This document shows positions 32,052 to 43,530 of a stretch of 64,000 bases of DNA, piece after piece. Origin of the DNA: Auricularia sp. M13 (taxonomy: Eukaryota > Basidiomycota > Agaricomycetes > Auriculariales > Auriculariaceae); NCBI GenBank assembly GCA_037042915.1, contig CM073197.1:3286001-3350000 (forward strand). The letters run 5' to 3'. Under the pieces are notes generated by a model. That model saw only the letters and a list, made by a program, of their open reading frames with translations, was not told where the DNA came from and searched no databases. The position numbers were made by a program, and so were the translations under genes. How positions within the stretch are numbered: position 1 is the stretch's first letter; each line of letters opens with the position of its first letter.

Positions 32052-33572
32052 ATGGACACCTTCGACAAAAATCGATACGCGGGCGCCGCAGAGGCCGACC
32101 TGCTGCGCGAGCAGCTCCGGACCGTTGAAGAGGCCAAACGCGCTCTTCAGACCCCGATATTGCTGGCTCATCAAGCGCTCCTCGCCGCTCAGCAGGCGCT
32201 TGCCGGCGCGCAATCCCACTACGACGGCCTTATCGAGCTCGAGCATCAAATTGACCTGCGCATATGCCGCGCGCGGGGGCCGTTGCATCCCGTGCGCAAG
32301 TTGCCTGACGAGATTCTGCGCGAAATATTCCTGGCATGGCGGGCCGCCGACGTCGACGGCTGTTATCGGGACAATACCGTGTGTGTGCGCGCGTCGTCCA
32401 TCTGCCGCTGGTGGCGCCGCGTAGCGCTGGGCCTTCCGCACCTGTGGACCCAGGTGACCGTGCGGCTGTCCCGGATACACCCCCGCAACGTCGATGGCTG
32501 GTGCACATACCTCGACACCCGTCGATCGCGCTCCGGCCGCATACCGCTCGTATGCACCGTCGAGGCCGAAGGGGATGGGCCAGGGCCGTCCTCCGCGGAG
32601 TTCTATGTTGCGCTGAAACGCTGCTTTACACGCGCCGGCGCGCTGTCCTTGGTCATCGAGCACTTTCCCGCCCTTGACCGCCGGCTTCTTGCGTGCCTAG
32701 ATGTGGACGCGCCTTACCTCGTGAAATTTAGCTGCACCATTGGGCTTGCTCGGTCGTATCCGCTAGATTGGACCGTGCCGTTCTTTCGCTCTGCGCCTCT
32801 GCTGCAGCGGGTGAATCTTGACCTGTATGAAGGCGAGCTGGCCTGGCCAGCCCAGTCGACCTTTCCCGCTGTTACCGCCGTACATCTCGACCACACGGAT
32901 GCAGGGGTCCTGATGGATATTTTCCACCACATGCCGAACCTCTCAACTCTGGACTTGTGGGAAATAAATCTGTGTGCGGACGACCTGCCGGAATTTTCTG
33001 TGCAGAGTGACCACCTCAGGGCGCTTTGCTTGTACATCGACGAGGTTTGCGACGACGCCATCATACGGAACATGCATTTTCCCTCCCTCAAAGTTGCTTC
33101 GCTCCAGGTCCCCCGCGCCGCCAATGCTGCGATAAGCCTGTTCCTGCGGTACCCCATGCACACGGTGGAAGAACTGACGCTGGACATTCTCGACGTCAGC
33201 ATCCTGGACGGTCTGCGATACCTGGACCGCCTCAAGGAGCTTCACATCAGACGTTACACGGAGACGTCGTGTGCCGCGCTGCAGGCTCTTTCATCGCCGA
33301 CAGCAGACGGCTCGTGGCTTTGTCCGCTGCTCAGCAGGGTCTTCCTCCCCAGCCTCAACGAAACCGTGGAAGAGTTACTCGCGTGCGGAGTTTCCGAGTT
33401 CGCGCGGGCACGGGGACCTCATGCCAGGTCGAATGGCCGGCCGCGCGAGCATCTCCGGCTCCTCGAAATCGAATACAGAGGCCGATGGGGTCCAGAAAAT
33501 ACTGAACTCTTGGCAGATATCAAGCGCTTTCTCGACCCAAACTCTGGCGATTCTGGTCAGGGCTCGGTTTAA
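32052..33572 (+). CDS. F-box domain protein
   Basis: A single-exon 506-residue F-box protein, expected to act as substrate adaptor in an SCF ubiquitin ligase. Start ATG at 32052 (MDTFDKNRYAGAAEADLLRE). Residues about 15-75 form a coiled coil (LLREQLRTVEEAKRALQ and LEHQIDLRICRARGPLHPV). The F-box follows at about 80-130: PVRKLPDEILREIFLAWRA and SSICRWWRRVALGLPHLWTQ, matching the usual L-P-x-E-I-L-x-x-I-F and C-x-x-W/R pattern. The rest consists of leucine-rich-like segments (FPAVTAVHLDHTDAGVLMDI, MPNLSTLDLWEINLCADDL). It belongs to a large expanded family in mushrooms. A broken relative lies at 26318-26850. Confidence 0.85.
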   Translation: MDTFDKNRYAGAAEADLLREQLRTVEEAKRALQTPILLAHQALLAAQQALAGAQSHYDGLIELEHQIDLRICRARGPLHPVRKLPDEILREIFLAWRAADVDGCYRDNTVCVRASSICRWWRRVALGLPHLWTQVTVRLSRIHPRNVDGWCTYLDTRRSRSGRIPLVCTVEAEGDGPGPSSAEFYVALKRCFTRAGALSLVIEHFPALDRRLLACLDVDAPYLVKFSCTIGLARSYPLDWTVPFFRSAPLLQRVNLDLYEGELAWPAQSTFPAVTAVHLDHTDAGVLMDIFHHMPNLSTLDLWEINLCADDLPEFSVQSDHLRALCLYIDEVCDDAIIRNMHFPSLKVASLQVPRAANAAISLFLRYPMHTVEELTLDILDVSILDGLRYLDRLKELHIRRYTETSCAALQALSSPTADGSWLCPLLSRVFLPSLNETVEELLACGVSEFARARGPHARSNGRPREHLRLLEIEYRGRWGPENTELLADIKRFLDPNSGDSGQGSV

Positions 33573-34101
33573 CCCTAAATTATTGCAGATACTTTACTCG
33601 CGGGGAGGTGGCGGCCTACAGCGTTGACTGCGCGCGTTAGGGCGGGTCCACGTTCCATGCGGGCTCTGCAATCATGTCACCCGTCATCCTGGCACCATGG
33701 TGGCACTGCATGCGTTCTCGGGGGGGAACTACAAAGTAAATGTCAGTCGAACCGTAAGAACAGTTGATCGTTTATTCTGCAGCACAGGAACTAAAGGAGA
33801 TCACAGCCACATTCGGGTCGGAAAGCTCAACAAGTTACAATGGCTCCATTGTAAACTGCTGTCCGAAACGACGGACTGACGAAGCATGACGAAAGAACGA
33901 GGTCAAGACGGTGACCACGTGACGGCGATTCGAAGGATCCGAGCGCGATGCACGATGCACACTCGTCGGTGTTGTTCTTTTCTTGTTCGGGTAAAACTGC
34001 CATCAGCCGGAGGCACATGGTGGTTACAATGGGAGTCGAGCTCGACGCGTTTAAAACCCCGCCACCGTGTTCACGCAACTCTTGCTCTGCCTTCTACGAT
34101 C
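33573..34101. other. intergenic stretch, nothing supported
   Basis: About 530 bases between the F-box gene and the next gene. No gene, RNA or repeat recognised. Confidence 0.4.
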
Positions 34102-35269
34102 ATGCTGGTGGTCGACTATCCTTCCGCGTGGGACAGGCCAGTTGAAATGGGCACTTTCGTTGTCATATCCTTGGATCCCGTCGAATCCGTTGCCGACCTA
34201 TGTGACGAGGAAGCCACGCGGCAGGCATCCGAGATGGAGCCACTGCGCTGTCTGGCTTTGGTATACTATGTATGTACTCGCATTTTCTCCCTGCGCAATA
34301 TCTAACACAATAAGTCGGGTGAAATGGTCGCCGCTGATAAAGCGGGAGGTCTACAACTCAGCCTCAGGTTCAGACTGGCTGCTCGCGGTCTGCCCGACCC
34401 ACCGGGTTCTTGGGCCGCGACGCCTATTGCACCTGCCCCGCCGCATCCGGAGACGGGTCGTTCTTCGGTTGAACCATCCTATCCGCTGCCGTGGGATGAC
34501 TGCTACATCCACACATTGAGCAGTTGCACGGCCCGTGTCTCTCGAATTTACCAGCACCGGACGCCCGGTCCATCATTTTCTGGAGCTCTACTTCGAGAGA
34601 TCCGGAGGACAGTAGGACGCGACTCGAGAGAAAACGGCGAGCGCCAACACGCGGTCGCTCTCGGTGCTTCTCCGTCAGCACCCGTCGTCCTCGAGCCTCC
34701 TACGCTTCCAGTTCCGCCTGTGGTCGATCGAAACCCTGATGCGCCCGTGAACGAAGGTGATGACCTACGAGAGAACTTCCCCGGGCTCTTTTCGGACGGC
34801 ACACCGACTGTGAAAGTATACGTGCAACTATGGGTCGAGATCACCGCTGCTGACCAGGTCTGTCGACCCGAAGACTTCGAAAAGGGTCTGAGGCGCCTCT
34901 ACGAGTACGTCTCTCCTCCATTCGTTCTCTTTCTGTCATCAACATCCATAGGATTGAAGAGGAATGGGTACGGCGCACGATCGCATCTACCCTATCGAAG
35001 AAGCCTCAAACAACTGCGTGGCTCGAGGGTGCCGCTGAAGCGGGTGCGCCTCCACTCGATGAAGATACCAAGTTAGTAAATGATTTATTTTGCTCTTTTA
35101 CCGGTTTACTGACTCAAGGTCAAGTGCTAATTTCATTGACGACGATTCCATCGGGCCCGACGATGCCATCGAGCATCGTATCGAACGCGGTGCGCAGTCT
35201 TCATTCTTCACGGAAGCTACGTTTAAAATGTGTGCTTTTGCAGAAATGGCTTCCGATAGCATTTACTAG
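34102..35269 (+). CDS. unknown protein, multi-exon
   Basis: Start ATG at 34102 (MLVVDYPSAWDRPVEMGTFV), stop TAG at 35267-35269. Exons join with good GT-AG introns: one near 34270-34320, a second beginning at the GTCTCTCC after 34908 and ending CATAG at about 34952, and a third at about 35070-35120 (GTTAGT...CTCAAG). Readable segments are VVISLDPVESVADLCDEEAT, then PLPWDDCYIHTLSSCTARVS, VKVYVQLWVEITAADQVCRP, then RIEEEWVRRTIASTLSKKP, then SANFIDDDSIGPDDAIEHRI. The acidic and Pro-rich middle suggests a disordered linker. No domain was recognised. Confidence 0.5.
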
Positions 35270-35748
35270 CCAGCGCCGGCCAGCCCAATTGCCGAGCCAA
35301 AATGAGCAACACTTTTCCGAAGAAGCGGAGAGGCGGAGCAGCATTTCTCTTACTCACGAGTCACTTACTCACGAGTCATTGATGTCGCAGCCGGTACTCG
35401 AATCGTGAATCTCTTCCGTTTGCTCGACCGTGACCGATGCACCCAGCCACCCAGTCGTGGTTGATTTTGTGCTTCAGCACGTTCACGCACTCCGCGAGCA
35501 GCGCGCCCGTGTTGTCTACTATCTATAGCGCCGCGTGAGCAAAGCGTGCAGTAAGAGTATAAAGCACGATGCCTACATGGAGCGTGCCTTTTAACGAAAT
35601 CATGGACGGCGGTGAACGTGCGGAAGTTGCCGGACGCGAACAACGCGCTTGGCGAGTTTTTCCACCAGCTGAGTCCTTCCAGACATCCTCGCGTATTAAT
35701 ACCATTTAAATCTACTTGCATATACAGGAAGGGCGGTAAATCATGACC

Positions 35749-35831
35749 GATGGGTATATAGCCTATGGTAAAGACAGTGTGAGAGTGTTCAGAAAATCAG
35801 AACAGGGTAGTTCGAGTCCCTGCTCCCATTC
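35749..35831 (+). tRNA. tRNA-like sequence, degenerate
   Basis: The stretch has an A-box-like TAGCCTATGG near 35759, a TGTTC...GAACA anticodon-type stem, and a B-box-like AGTTCGAGTCCC at about 35809. The CAGGG and CCCTG blocks around the B box pair. The 5' ATGGG pairs with 3' CCCAT as an acceptor stem. T-loop length is wrong for a standard tRNA, so this is either a decayed tRNA, a tRNA-derived SINE head or a mitochondrial-type tRNA insert. No anticodon is assigned. Confidence 0.3.
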
Positions 35832-36033
35832 GTAAACTGACAGAAAATATGTTTACCCGCGAGCTTCTCTTCGCCTTCTTCCCCTGTTGCGGCTCTGCCA
35901 TAGCAACATCCATGTTCAAAGGGACTGGATCTGCGCGAGGGACGCCGACGCCTTTAACGATCTGGCTGTAGCTGATGATGCCAGCGACCGTCTCGGCGTC
36001 GTCGCCGTCGAGCGACAGGAGCTGATACGCAAA

Positions 36034-36759
36034 TCAGTATAAAAGGTCCTGGATAGTGAAGAAACGCGACACTCTCACCAGATTGTTAGGGGGGTCTTTA
36101 GCTGTGCTGCCGGGCTCGCCGTCGTGGAGCTCGCAGGCCGGGCCCGCGCCAGGCGAAGCCTCGGAACCGGAGGTAGACAAGGAGTCTGCGAGTGACGATG
36201 GCGAGTCGGTCGGGGTGGTGTCTGGCGTATCCGCATCCTTGCTATCATGGAGCGCCGTATCGTGACTCGGACAATTCAACGGATCGCGGAGAGGTGGGAA
36301 TTCCTCAGCCCGAGGAGGATCGGGCGCTCGAGGGCCCGCCTGGCTCGTTCGAGTAGTAGGCTCTTGAAGACGGGGCTGGTTGGAGAGTCCATTATGATGC
36401 TGCGTGGCAGTAGTCGGCATCTGCGAAGGCGGAGAAGGGTACGGTGCGGGACGATGCGAACGGGAAGTCACGGGCGGAGGTCGTGGGTGCGCGTCACGCT
36501 GCTCCCGACGGCCAGAATCTTGAGCAGGTCGGCCCGCGGAGTGCGGTTGCTCAGTAAAGGCGTGGCGATGCGCGTAAACCTCTGACGCTATTGTACTGAG
36601 GTTGGTTTCTGCCTGACGTGCCAAGAGCCATTCGCGCCTCGAGACCTGAGATAGGACGATTCTATTCAGAAACCCCCTTTCTGCGGTGTCCGGGGGATTT
36701 CTGGGGGGGTTTCTGGAAACCGTGATGGTGTGCAATTGAGAAACCCCGGAGAAATGCAA
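36034..36759 (-). CDS. weak hypothetical protein, disordered and Pro/Ser-rich
   Basis: A 241-codon minus-strand frame with strongly disordered composition (TPDTTPTDSPSSLADSLSTS). It may continue through an intron into KGVGVPRADPVPLNMDVAMA near 35930-35880. No domain or homologous pattern is recognised and the opposite strand is also open in part. It is listed because the exon-like continuation keeps frame. It could equally be non-coding. Confidence 0.25.
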   Translation of the reverse strand: MHFSGVSQLHTITVSRNPPRNPPDTAERGFLNRIVLSQVSRREWLLARQAETNLSTIASEVYAHRHAFTEQPHSAGRPAQDSGRREQRDAHPRPPPVTSRSHRPAPYPSPPSQMPTTATQHHNGLSNQPRLQEPTTRTSQAGPRAPDPPRAEEFPPLRDPLNCPSHDTALHDSKDADTPDTTPTDSPSSLADSLSTSGSEASPGAGPACELHDGEPGSTAKDPPNNLVRVSRFFTIQDLLY

Positions 36760-37082
36760 TGTGGCTGTGCTCTGGATCAGCGCCAGTCCTGTGGATCGTT
36801 GGCCTGCAGAGATAGCGCAGTTGGCACTTCAAATGCTCCGCTCCCCCTCGACTACCATTTGCTCCCCCTCCTCTCTGCTCCCCGCCGCCACCCGCCCCCT
36901 CGGCCGCGGTCTGTCTGCTCGTCCATCTATGCTCACCCTCCACCGCTCACCCTCCACCACACTCGCGCACTCGCTTTGCTCTCCTCTTGCCCTGAACAGT
37001 TCCCCCATTCACCTGGACTGTGGACTATAGATACTCAAATATAAATTGAATTATATTTAAATATGTGCGACCAAGTCCCAAA

Positions 37083-37158
37083 GGAACAATGGTCTAGTGG
37101 TAGTGCACCAGTCCGCCCTTCGATCTGCTGTTGGTTCAAACTCCGGTCTTGCCATCTT
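37083..37158 (+). repeat. tRNA-derived SINE-like head (pol III A and B boxes)
   Basis: TGGTCTAGTGGTAG at 37090 is an exact A box of tRNA-Gly/Glu type. GGTTCAAACTCC at 37133 is a near B box, at tRNA-like spacing (43 bases). Acceptor and T-stem pairing are poor, so this is not a working tRNA. It suggests a SINE or tRNA relic. Confidence 0.4.
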
Positions 37159-37416
37159 CATCAATTTTTGAACTTTTTTTCGCCGGCGGGGCCAACTCCA
37201 CAACACTCCATATTCAGTATACAGATTCTACAGTATACCAATACTTTGGGAAAAATATATTTTGGAGTTAGGAAAGCTTCCTCCTTTTTTTTCAGTTCGG
37301 AGTTTACAAATCATCGCTCCGTTGTCATGTGTTGTGTGCGCTTTGAGTGGTGTCCCAAGAACTGAGGTGTGATTTTTTAAACTTGAGCTAAAGCATGGTG
37401 TACCTCACATAGATGA

Positions 37417-38241
37417 CTATAGGACATGGTTTTCCACGAAGAAACAGTCGTCTGAGTCCGAGTCGCCCTGCGCCCGCAAAGCCTCGTTAATATTCTTCAA
37501 TATCAACTCCATCTCGCGGATAGCCTTCTTCACATGCCGTTTAACTTGGCTTTTCGGAATAAGCACAAGGCGGTCTCCAGGCTTAATCTGCGCGCATGCT
37601 GGCTGGCCATTGACCAGGTAGCGGCCGTGCTGCCACAGCAACTCAACGCGGTCGAGGGCGCGGTAAAGTTTGAGGTGGTAAAGAGTAAGGGCCTCTTCCA
37701 AGTCGTCGGTCGAGCGCACCATCTCTGAGGCTCTCTAAGCAGTGTGGAAGTGAGTAATTGCCCCTACAAGTTGAGTATATGCGCACAATTAAAGCCCGTG
37801 CATCATGGATCCAGACTTCGACGTCTGCCTTGGTGGCCATGAGACTGGTGTCCCCAGAATCAGGCCAGGTCGGCTCGCTCTTGGCCAGGGCTGTAGTCCC
37901 ATCGATAAATGCACGGGCAATATCGAGGGTATTCTGAGCGCCAGCAAATGCACGGCGGATCCGATCGTCCTTGAGTTCGGCCAGATTATCTTGAATCCTA
38001 ATGATCCTCGTTTTTGTCAGCGTCTAGGATAGAATGATAGAATTGGCAATGAGCCGAGGCGCGAGTCCGCAACATAACGGAGGGTGCGGACCTCCAGATC
38101 TGCGCTGGCATGCATCTCCTCGAGGCGTGACATCGTGTCTGGATCAGGCTCTGGCACGTATATAGCCATTGGGTTGGCAGCTGCGCTGTCAAGATAGAGG
38201 AGTGGAGGATGGATGTCGTTCACTGGGGGGAACAAAGGCAA
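37417..38241 (-). CDS. unknown small protein next to the MULE
   Basis: Start ATG at 38241 (MPLFPPVNDIHPPLLYLDSA). An intron at about 38025-37985 leads into an exon near 37985-37790 (AGAQNTLDIARAFIDGTTAL, ADVEVWIHDARALI). A second intron (about 37786-37735, GTGCGCA...GCTTAG) leads to MVRSTDDLEEALTLYHLKLY, VELLWQHGRYLVNGQPACAQ and IREMELILKNINEALRAQGD, ending at 37417. The protein is mostly helical, with no known domain. It is divergent from the Ulp1/MULE gene starting near 38556 and might be a second gene of that element. Confidence 0.5.
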
Positions 38242-38555
38242 GTCTGTTGCGGCGCACGCAGGCCGCCGAGCTCTTGTCCTCCCTCTGTACAGCGTATGAT
38301 GTGATCACATCATGACCGCACTGGTGATGCTGTGCCTCACGCTCTTAGCACTGCGCGCTTCACTTTGCTTGTATAGACTACAAGCATGGACTGCTTGGTC
38401 TTGAATGCAAAGCATCCATGCTTTGCCAAAAGCGGTCACAGTGGATTCCAAGGGATTCCGAGCAGGCAGTCCTGGGCAATGGCCGGGGAGCGCACTCCTT
38501 GTAATGTAGATCTCTCATCAAATTGCGTATCTCACATCGGCCGAGCTATTCATCC

Positions 38556-39468
38556 ATGGCAGAGTACCACATGGCACTCAAACCACCAGATATAAAGACT
38601 ATAGGAATGAATCAGCTGTGCTCATCAACTTCTCCCACTCGCCTGCCCTTTCCCCACCAGGTTGCGATGCTGTCTTTCGAGGAGTATAATGCTTCTGAGG
38701 ACGGGCCGTTCGGTCGCAAAGCCACGTTCGCCATCACCTTCCAAGAAGCATTCGAACTCGGTCATATGCAGGTCTGCACACGAGGCCAGCTGATTGAGGC
38801 CCGCTGGGATCGCAAGACTCCTACATCCAGTGCCGCACTCGAATTTCAGAAGAGCGATTGGATTCCGAGCGTCACGGATCTGCGCCCTCTTGTCGAGTCA
38901 ATGAAGGATCAATATGAGAAACATAAGATGCGCAGCATCCATCTTACTGTCCGCACGCCTGGGAGCGGGACATACGAAATGCACTGTCACTTCAAAAAGG
39001 TTCGCCCTTCATCCGCTCCGCCCTGTTCGAGTTCCAGCAATTGTGTTGCGGTGAAATCTGAAATTTACTCCAGCTCTCGTTGCTTTGGACCCTCAGTGGT
39101 GCTGCGTATCGCATCAACTCAGCCAATGAACTCATGGCCTATGTCGCCGAAGAGGACGGGCCGCTCTCAGCCTTCGATGTTGGCAGTTTGGGAGAGATGT
39201 GCTTGACACAGTCCCTGCTGGGCTTTGATGTCAGCTGCAGTCCTTATCTACTCTCTTCCCTTGTGGGAGAAAGCTGGGTCTGGGAGGATGTTGTCGATGC
39301 ACGTGCCGAATTGGCTTACATGCGGGTGGCACCTCGTGGCGGCAAGGCGAATCGCTTCTTCTTTTCCACCATGTTCTACTCCACTTTGGAGCGTGCCTAC
39401 GACAGCCAGGGGGATAGCACAGCACAGGATGTGCAGAGCTTCGAGAACATGCGCATTCGCTTGGCTGG
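38556..39468 (+). pseudogene. Ulp1/MULE gene, 5' part, cut by a Gypsy insertion
   Basis: The N-terminal part of a Ulp1-protease/MULE-transposase gene. A first exon starts near 38556 (MAEYHMALKPPDIKTIGM); a CCCCACCAG just before 38662 looks like an intron acceptor, and an ATG at 38667 (MLSFEEYNASEDGPFGRKAT) is an alternative start. A second exon begins near 39080 (YRINSANELMAYVAEEDGPL, VVDARAELAYMRVAPRGGKA, FFFSTMFYSTLERAY) and corresponds to the N-terminal half of the C48 protease fold. It stops at RIRLAG, exactly where the Gypsy LTR begins. The target duplication GCTGG overlaps the last exon bases, next to a 5' splice site (GTGAGT) that is preserved only on the far side (45091). Confidence 0.7.
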
Positions 39469-39752
39469 TGTTACGGTGACCGAGGATACTCGCCGAACGG
39501 ACGCTCTGCGGGTGGGGGAAAAAGGACGAGATGTATCGGCGGTGGGCAAACCAGCTCGAATCTAGCATACAAAGAGCGGACAACACACGGTATATAAAGG
39601 GGGTCCGGATCCGGCCGGACCGCTGACCGCAGGCCGGGGCCACGCATGCGCCGGCGGGTCTCGGTCTGATGACTCGGTCCGTATGACGTCGGCGCGAGTG
39701 AGGTCCGATAAGCCCAACGGCGATAGGAGCGAAAAGCGAATGAGCCGTAACA
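39469..39752 (-). repeat. Gypsy LTR, left copy (3' LTR)
   Basis: 284-bp terminal repeat with TG...CA ends. It contains a plus-strand TATATAAAGG, antisense to the element. TSD GCTGG precedes it. Confidence 0.95.
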
Positions 39753-39763
39753 TAACCCCCCTA

Positions 39764-42700
39764 CTAGGACCGAACGAGCGTCGTGCCGAGGGCCCGCGCC
39801 CTGCGGGCCGCGGTGACCGGGTCGGGGATGTTGAAGTCGATCCCTGTGGTATGGTGGCGCTCGAAGAAGTTGGAGGGAAATATGGCACGGTCGAAGACGA
39901 GAGAGTGGATGTTCTGGGGTTTACCCGGGTTGCAGCGGACGAAGTCCTCGACGGCGCCGATCGCGTTGCCGAGATTTCCCTTGGGGACCCAGGAGTTGTG
40001 CTCGCGCCCGTAGCCGGCCCATTTGACCAGGTAGACAACGCCTCGTCCGAGCTTCTTGGAATCCAGGATCTCCTCCACTTCGTACTCCTCGTGATCGTCC
40101 ACGATGGTCGGCGCCGGCGGGCGGGGCGGCGTTGGTGCGGGGCGTACGGCGCAACGTCGGCGAGAGGAGGCTTTCGTGGAAGACGGGGTGTAGGTTTTTC
40201 CACGCCTCCGGCAGCTCCAATTTGAAGGCGGAATGACCCACACTTTCGAGGATCTTGAAAGGACCGAAGCGCCGTTCGGCCAGTTTCTTGGACGAGACCG
40301 CAAGCTTGAGGTTGGTCGCCGAGCCACACTTTGTCGCCGACCTTGTATTGTCGCGAAGCACCTCGGCGCCGGTCGTACTGTGTCTTCATGGACGCGGCGG
40401 CCTTGGTGAGTGCGGATTTGGCCTCCTCCCAGGTCCTTTCCATCCGCTGGGCGAACTGGGCGGCCGACTCGTTGGTGACCGCTCGACGCGGTTCCACGCC
40501 CATACGTGGGTGGCGACCGTGATTGAGGAAGAACGGAGACGTACCCGTCGCCTCGGACGCGCGGTTGTTGATGGCGAACTCGGCCATAGCGAGCCAATCG
40601 GCCCAGTCATCCTGCCGGGCGTTGGTCCATGCGCGAAGGTACTTCTCGATCTCCGCGTTCTCCCGCTCGGTCTGTCCGTCGGTCTGCGGGTGGTACGCGG
40701 TGGACGGGTTTGCCTCGATACCGAGGAGCTTGTAGAGCTCGTTCGCGAATCCCGACACGAACTGCGGGCCGCGGTCGCTGATGAGCTTCTTGAACAGGCC
40801 GAACCGTTTGAAGACGAAGTCACGGTACAAGCGCGCTATACCCTCCGACGTCACCGTAACATGCGTCGGGCAGAGGATGACCATCTTGCTGTGGCGGTCG
40901 GTCACGACGAAGACCGCGTTGAAGCCAAACGACTCGGGCAATGGCCCGATGAGGTCGGCGGAAACGACCTCCCACGGAGCACTCGGCGCCTCGTTGGGGT
41001 GTAGGGGTCCTGCCAGGGGTCCGTGCCTCGGTTTGGAGCGTTGGCAAACGTCGCATGCGCGGACGTAACGCGCAACATACGCGGTCATGCCGGGGAACCA
41101 GTAGTACCGGTTAAGGAGCTCCAAAGTCTTGTACCTGCCCGGATGTCCTGCTATCGGTGTGTCGTGAAATGCGCTGACGATGCGTTCACGTAGTCGGCGG
41201 TTACGCGGGATGTAGACTCGGCCTTTGTACTCGACGACGCCGTTCGTCTCCACAAAGTCCTGCGGGTACGCAAGCAGGCCCTTCTTGACTGCCTCGTCGC
41301 GTTCGTTGGCGTACTTGCGAACCTCGGCCAGGATGTGGTCCTCGTCTCGGAGTCCTAGTTGCCGAATGATCACGTCCAACGGTCCGTTGTGCTCCTCGGC
41401 GAGTTGACGAAAACGGTCCGGTTGCAGGAGGACAACGTCGGCGTTGTCTTCTGCCCCCTCATTAGGCATGTTCCGGCTCAGCTCGTCGGCGATGACGTTC
41501 GTCTTGCCCGGCCGGTGGTGCAATGTAAAATCATACTCGGAGAGCTCGGTGAGCCAACGAGCTTGCCGACGGTTGAGCTTTTGCGGCTCGCGGAAGTACT
41601 GCAGATTCCGATGGTCGGTCCATATCTGGAACTGCGGGGCCCCTTTGAGGAAGTGGCGCCAATGTTCGAGGCAAAGCATCATCGCGAGCATCTCCTTGTC
41701 GTAGATCTCGTAATTACGCTCGGCGGGACTGAAGCTCTTGCTAAAGAACCCGAGTGGGCGTAGCTTCCCGTCGATGACCTGGTGGAGGACTCCTCCTGCC
41801 GCGTAGTCTGATGCGTCGGTCTCCAACCTGAACGGGGCCCGGTCCTGGGGGAGAAGAAGAGTAACGTCGTTGCACACGGCGTCGCGAAGGTCCTCGAAAG
41901 CCTGCTGCTGCTCCGGGCCCCATTCGAATACGACCCCCTTTTCCGTTAGACGGTTGAAGGGTTTCGTGATGTGCGCGAAATGGGGGATGAAGTTCCGGTA
42001 GAAGTTACAGAACTGCATGAACGACCGGACCTCCCGCAGGTTGCGCGGGGGGTTCCAACGGCGTATGGCCTCCACCTTGACTGGGTCCATGGATACCTGC
42101 CCGTTTCCTACAACCAGGCCGAGGAACTTGACTTGGGCTTGCTCGAACTCGCATTTCTCCAGTTTGAGGTATAGGCCTGTCTGCCGACACAGTTCCAGTA
42201 CGGCCCGAACCGCGGTCCGATGGTCCTCCAAGGTGCGGGTAAAAACCAAAAGGTCGTCCATATAGACGATAAGGACGATCCGCCGAATAAGGTCGCCGAA
42301 TATGTCGTCCACCATGCGTTGGAAGGTGGCCGGGCTGTTGGTCATGCCGAAGAACATGACGGTGGGTTCGAACAGACCTCGGCTCGTGATGAACGCGGCC
42401 TTGAATTCGTCTCCCGGTCGGATTCGGACGTTGTTGTACCCCCATCGGACGTCGAACTTAGAGAAATAACGGGCGTCCTTGATCTTGGTCATGACGTCGG
42501 CGACCAGCGGGAGGGGGTAGGAGTCCCGCACGGTGTGGTCGTTGAGCCTCCTGTAATCCATAGTCGGTCGGAGTCCTCCATCCTTCTTGCCGACGAAGAA
42601 AAGCGGCGATGCAATGGGCGAGTTGGACGGCCGAATACGACCCGTCGCGAGGTTCTCGTCCAAGAACTCGTTCATCGCCTGTGTCTCCTTCGGCGACAAG

Positions 42701-43530
42701 GCGTAAACCTTTCCGCGGAGCTTGCGGTCGTTCTCCCATCCGGGCCGGAGGTTGATTTCGTGATCCCACCGACGATGGGGGGGTAGCTTGTCGAATTCCT
42801 TCTTTTCGAACACGTCGGCGTACTCGCGGTAGTATTCGGGGATGTCGGCGACGACGGCGGGTTTGGCGGCCTGCTCAATGCGGGTTGAGATAGACTCGAA
42901 AGCCCGAACGTACTCTTCTTCGTCGTCGGCCGCGAACTCCAAAGCGTCGGCGAGTGAGGCGAAGTCCTCGGCGAGGTAGCGGGCCGAGCTCGGCGCCGGG
43001 TTCGGCATACCACAGCGAGGCGGGCAGCGGGTGAACGTGAGCGCCCCCTTCGGCCAGTCAATTTCCGGGTTGTGCTCCACCAACCAGTCGTATCCTAGGA
43101 AGAGGTCGTGTTTTCCACCAAGGTTGGCTACCGGAAAGTCGCGCCGTTCGCGGTGTTCGCGGCCGCGTGCGTCGCGCACGACCACAAGGAGTTCGACGTA
43201 CTCCTTGATAAATCCATTGACCGAGCCGTCGGCGTTGTAGACGGTCCGAACGACGGCTGCGGCTTGGGTTGTAAGCTGCCGGCGTTTGACAAACGCCTGG
43301 TCCACACTTGAGGTCGTGCATCCACTATCCAAAAGAGCTTTGGCCGGGATCCGTTCTCCGGTGTCGAGGGAGGTGAGGGTGAGAGGTATGTTCATTTGCC
43401 TTAGGGCCGAGGGTCGGACCTCGGCGAGTCTTAGGTGTTCACGCTCGGTGTGCGTATCGACAAGACGTTCATCTGTATTCGGTACGGAGGGCACACCGTC
43501 GCCTTCCCACAGGGATCGCGCGGAAATCAC
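39764..43530 (-). pseudogene. pol: Gypsy pol: protease, RT, RNase H, integrase, chromodomain (frameshifted)
   Basis: Pol begins in the -1 frame relative to gag; the last gag codon overlaps the first open codon at 43530. Domains in order: aspartic protease with LLDSGC at residues 66-71; reverse transcriptase with VYMDD near residue 425; RNase H with TDASDYAAGGVL near 570; integrase HHCC zinc finger (H...H then CDVCQ) near 790; DDE core with SADLIGPLP and SDRGPQFVSGF near 860-920. After the integrase the frame is lost twice, at about 40317-40324 and about 40105-40160. The chromodomain (EYEVEEILDSKKLGRGVVYL, VKWAGYGREHNSWVP, about 40090-39930) is therefore out of frame with the catalytic part. 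The catalytic domains are intact. Confidence 0.88.

Noticed and set aside
36810-36880. tRNA suggested by the A-box-like TAGCGCAGTTGG near 36817
   Set aside because: No B box and no T-stem follow within tRNA distance. At most it is a 5' tRNA fragment.
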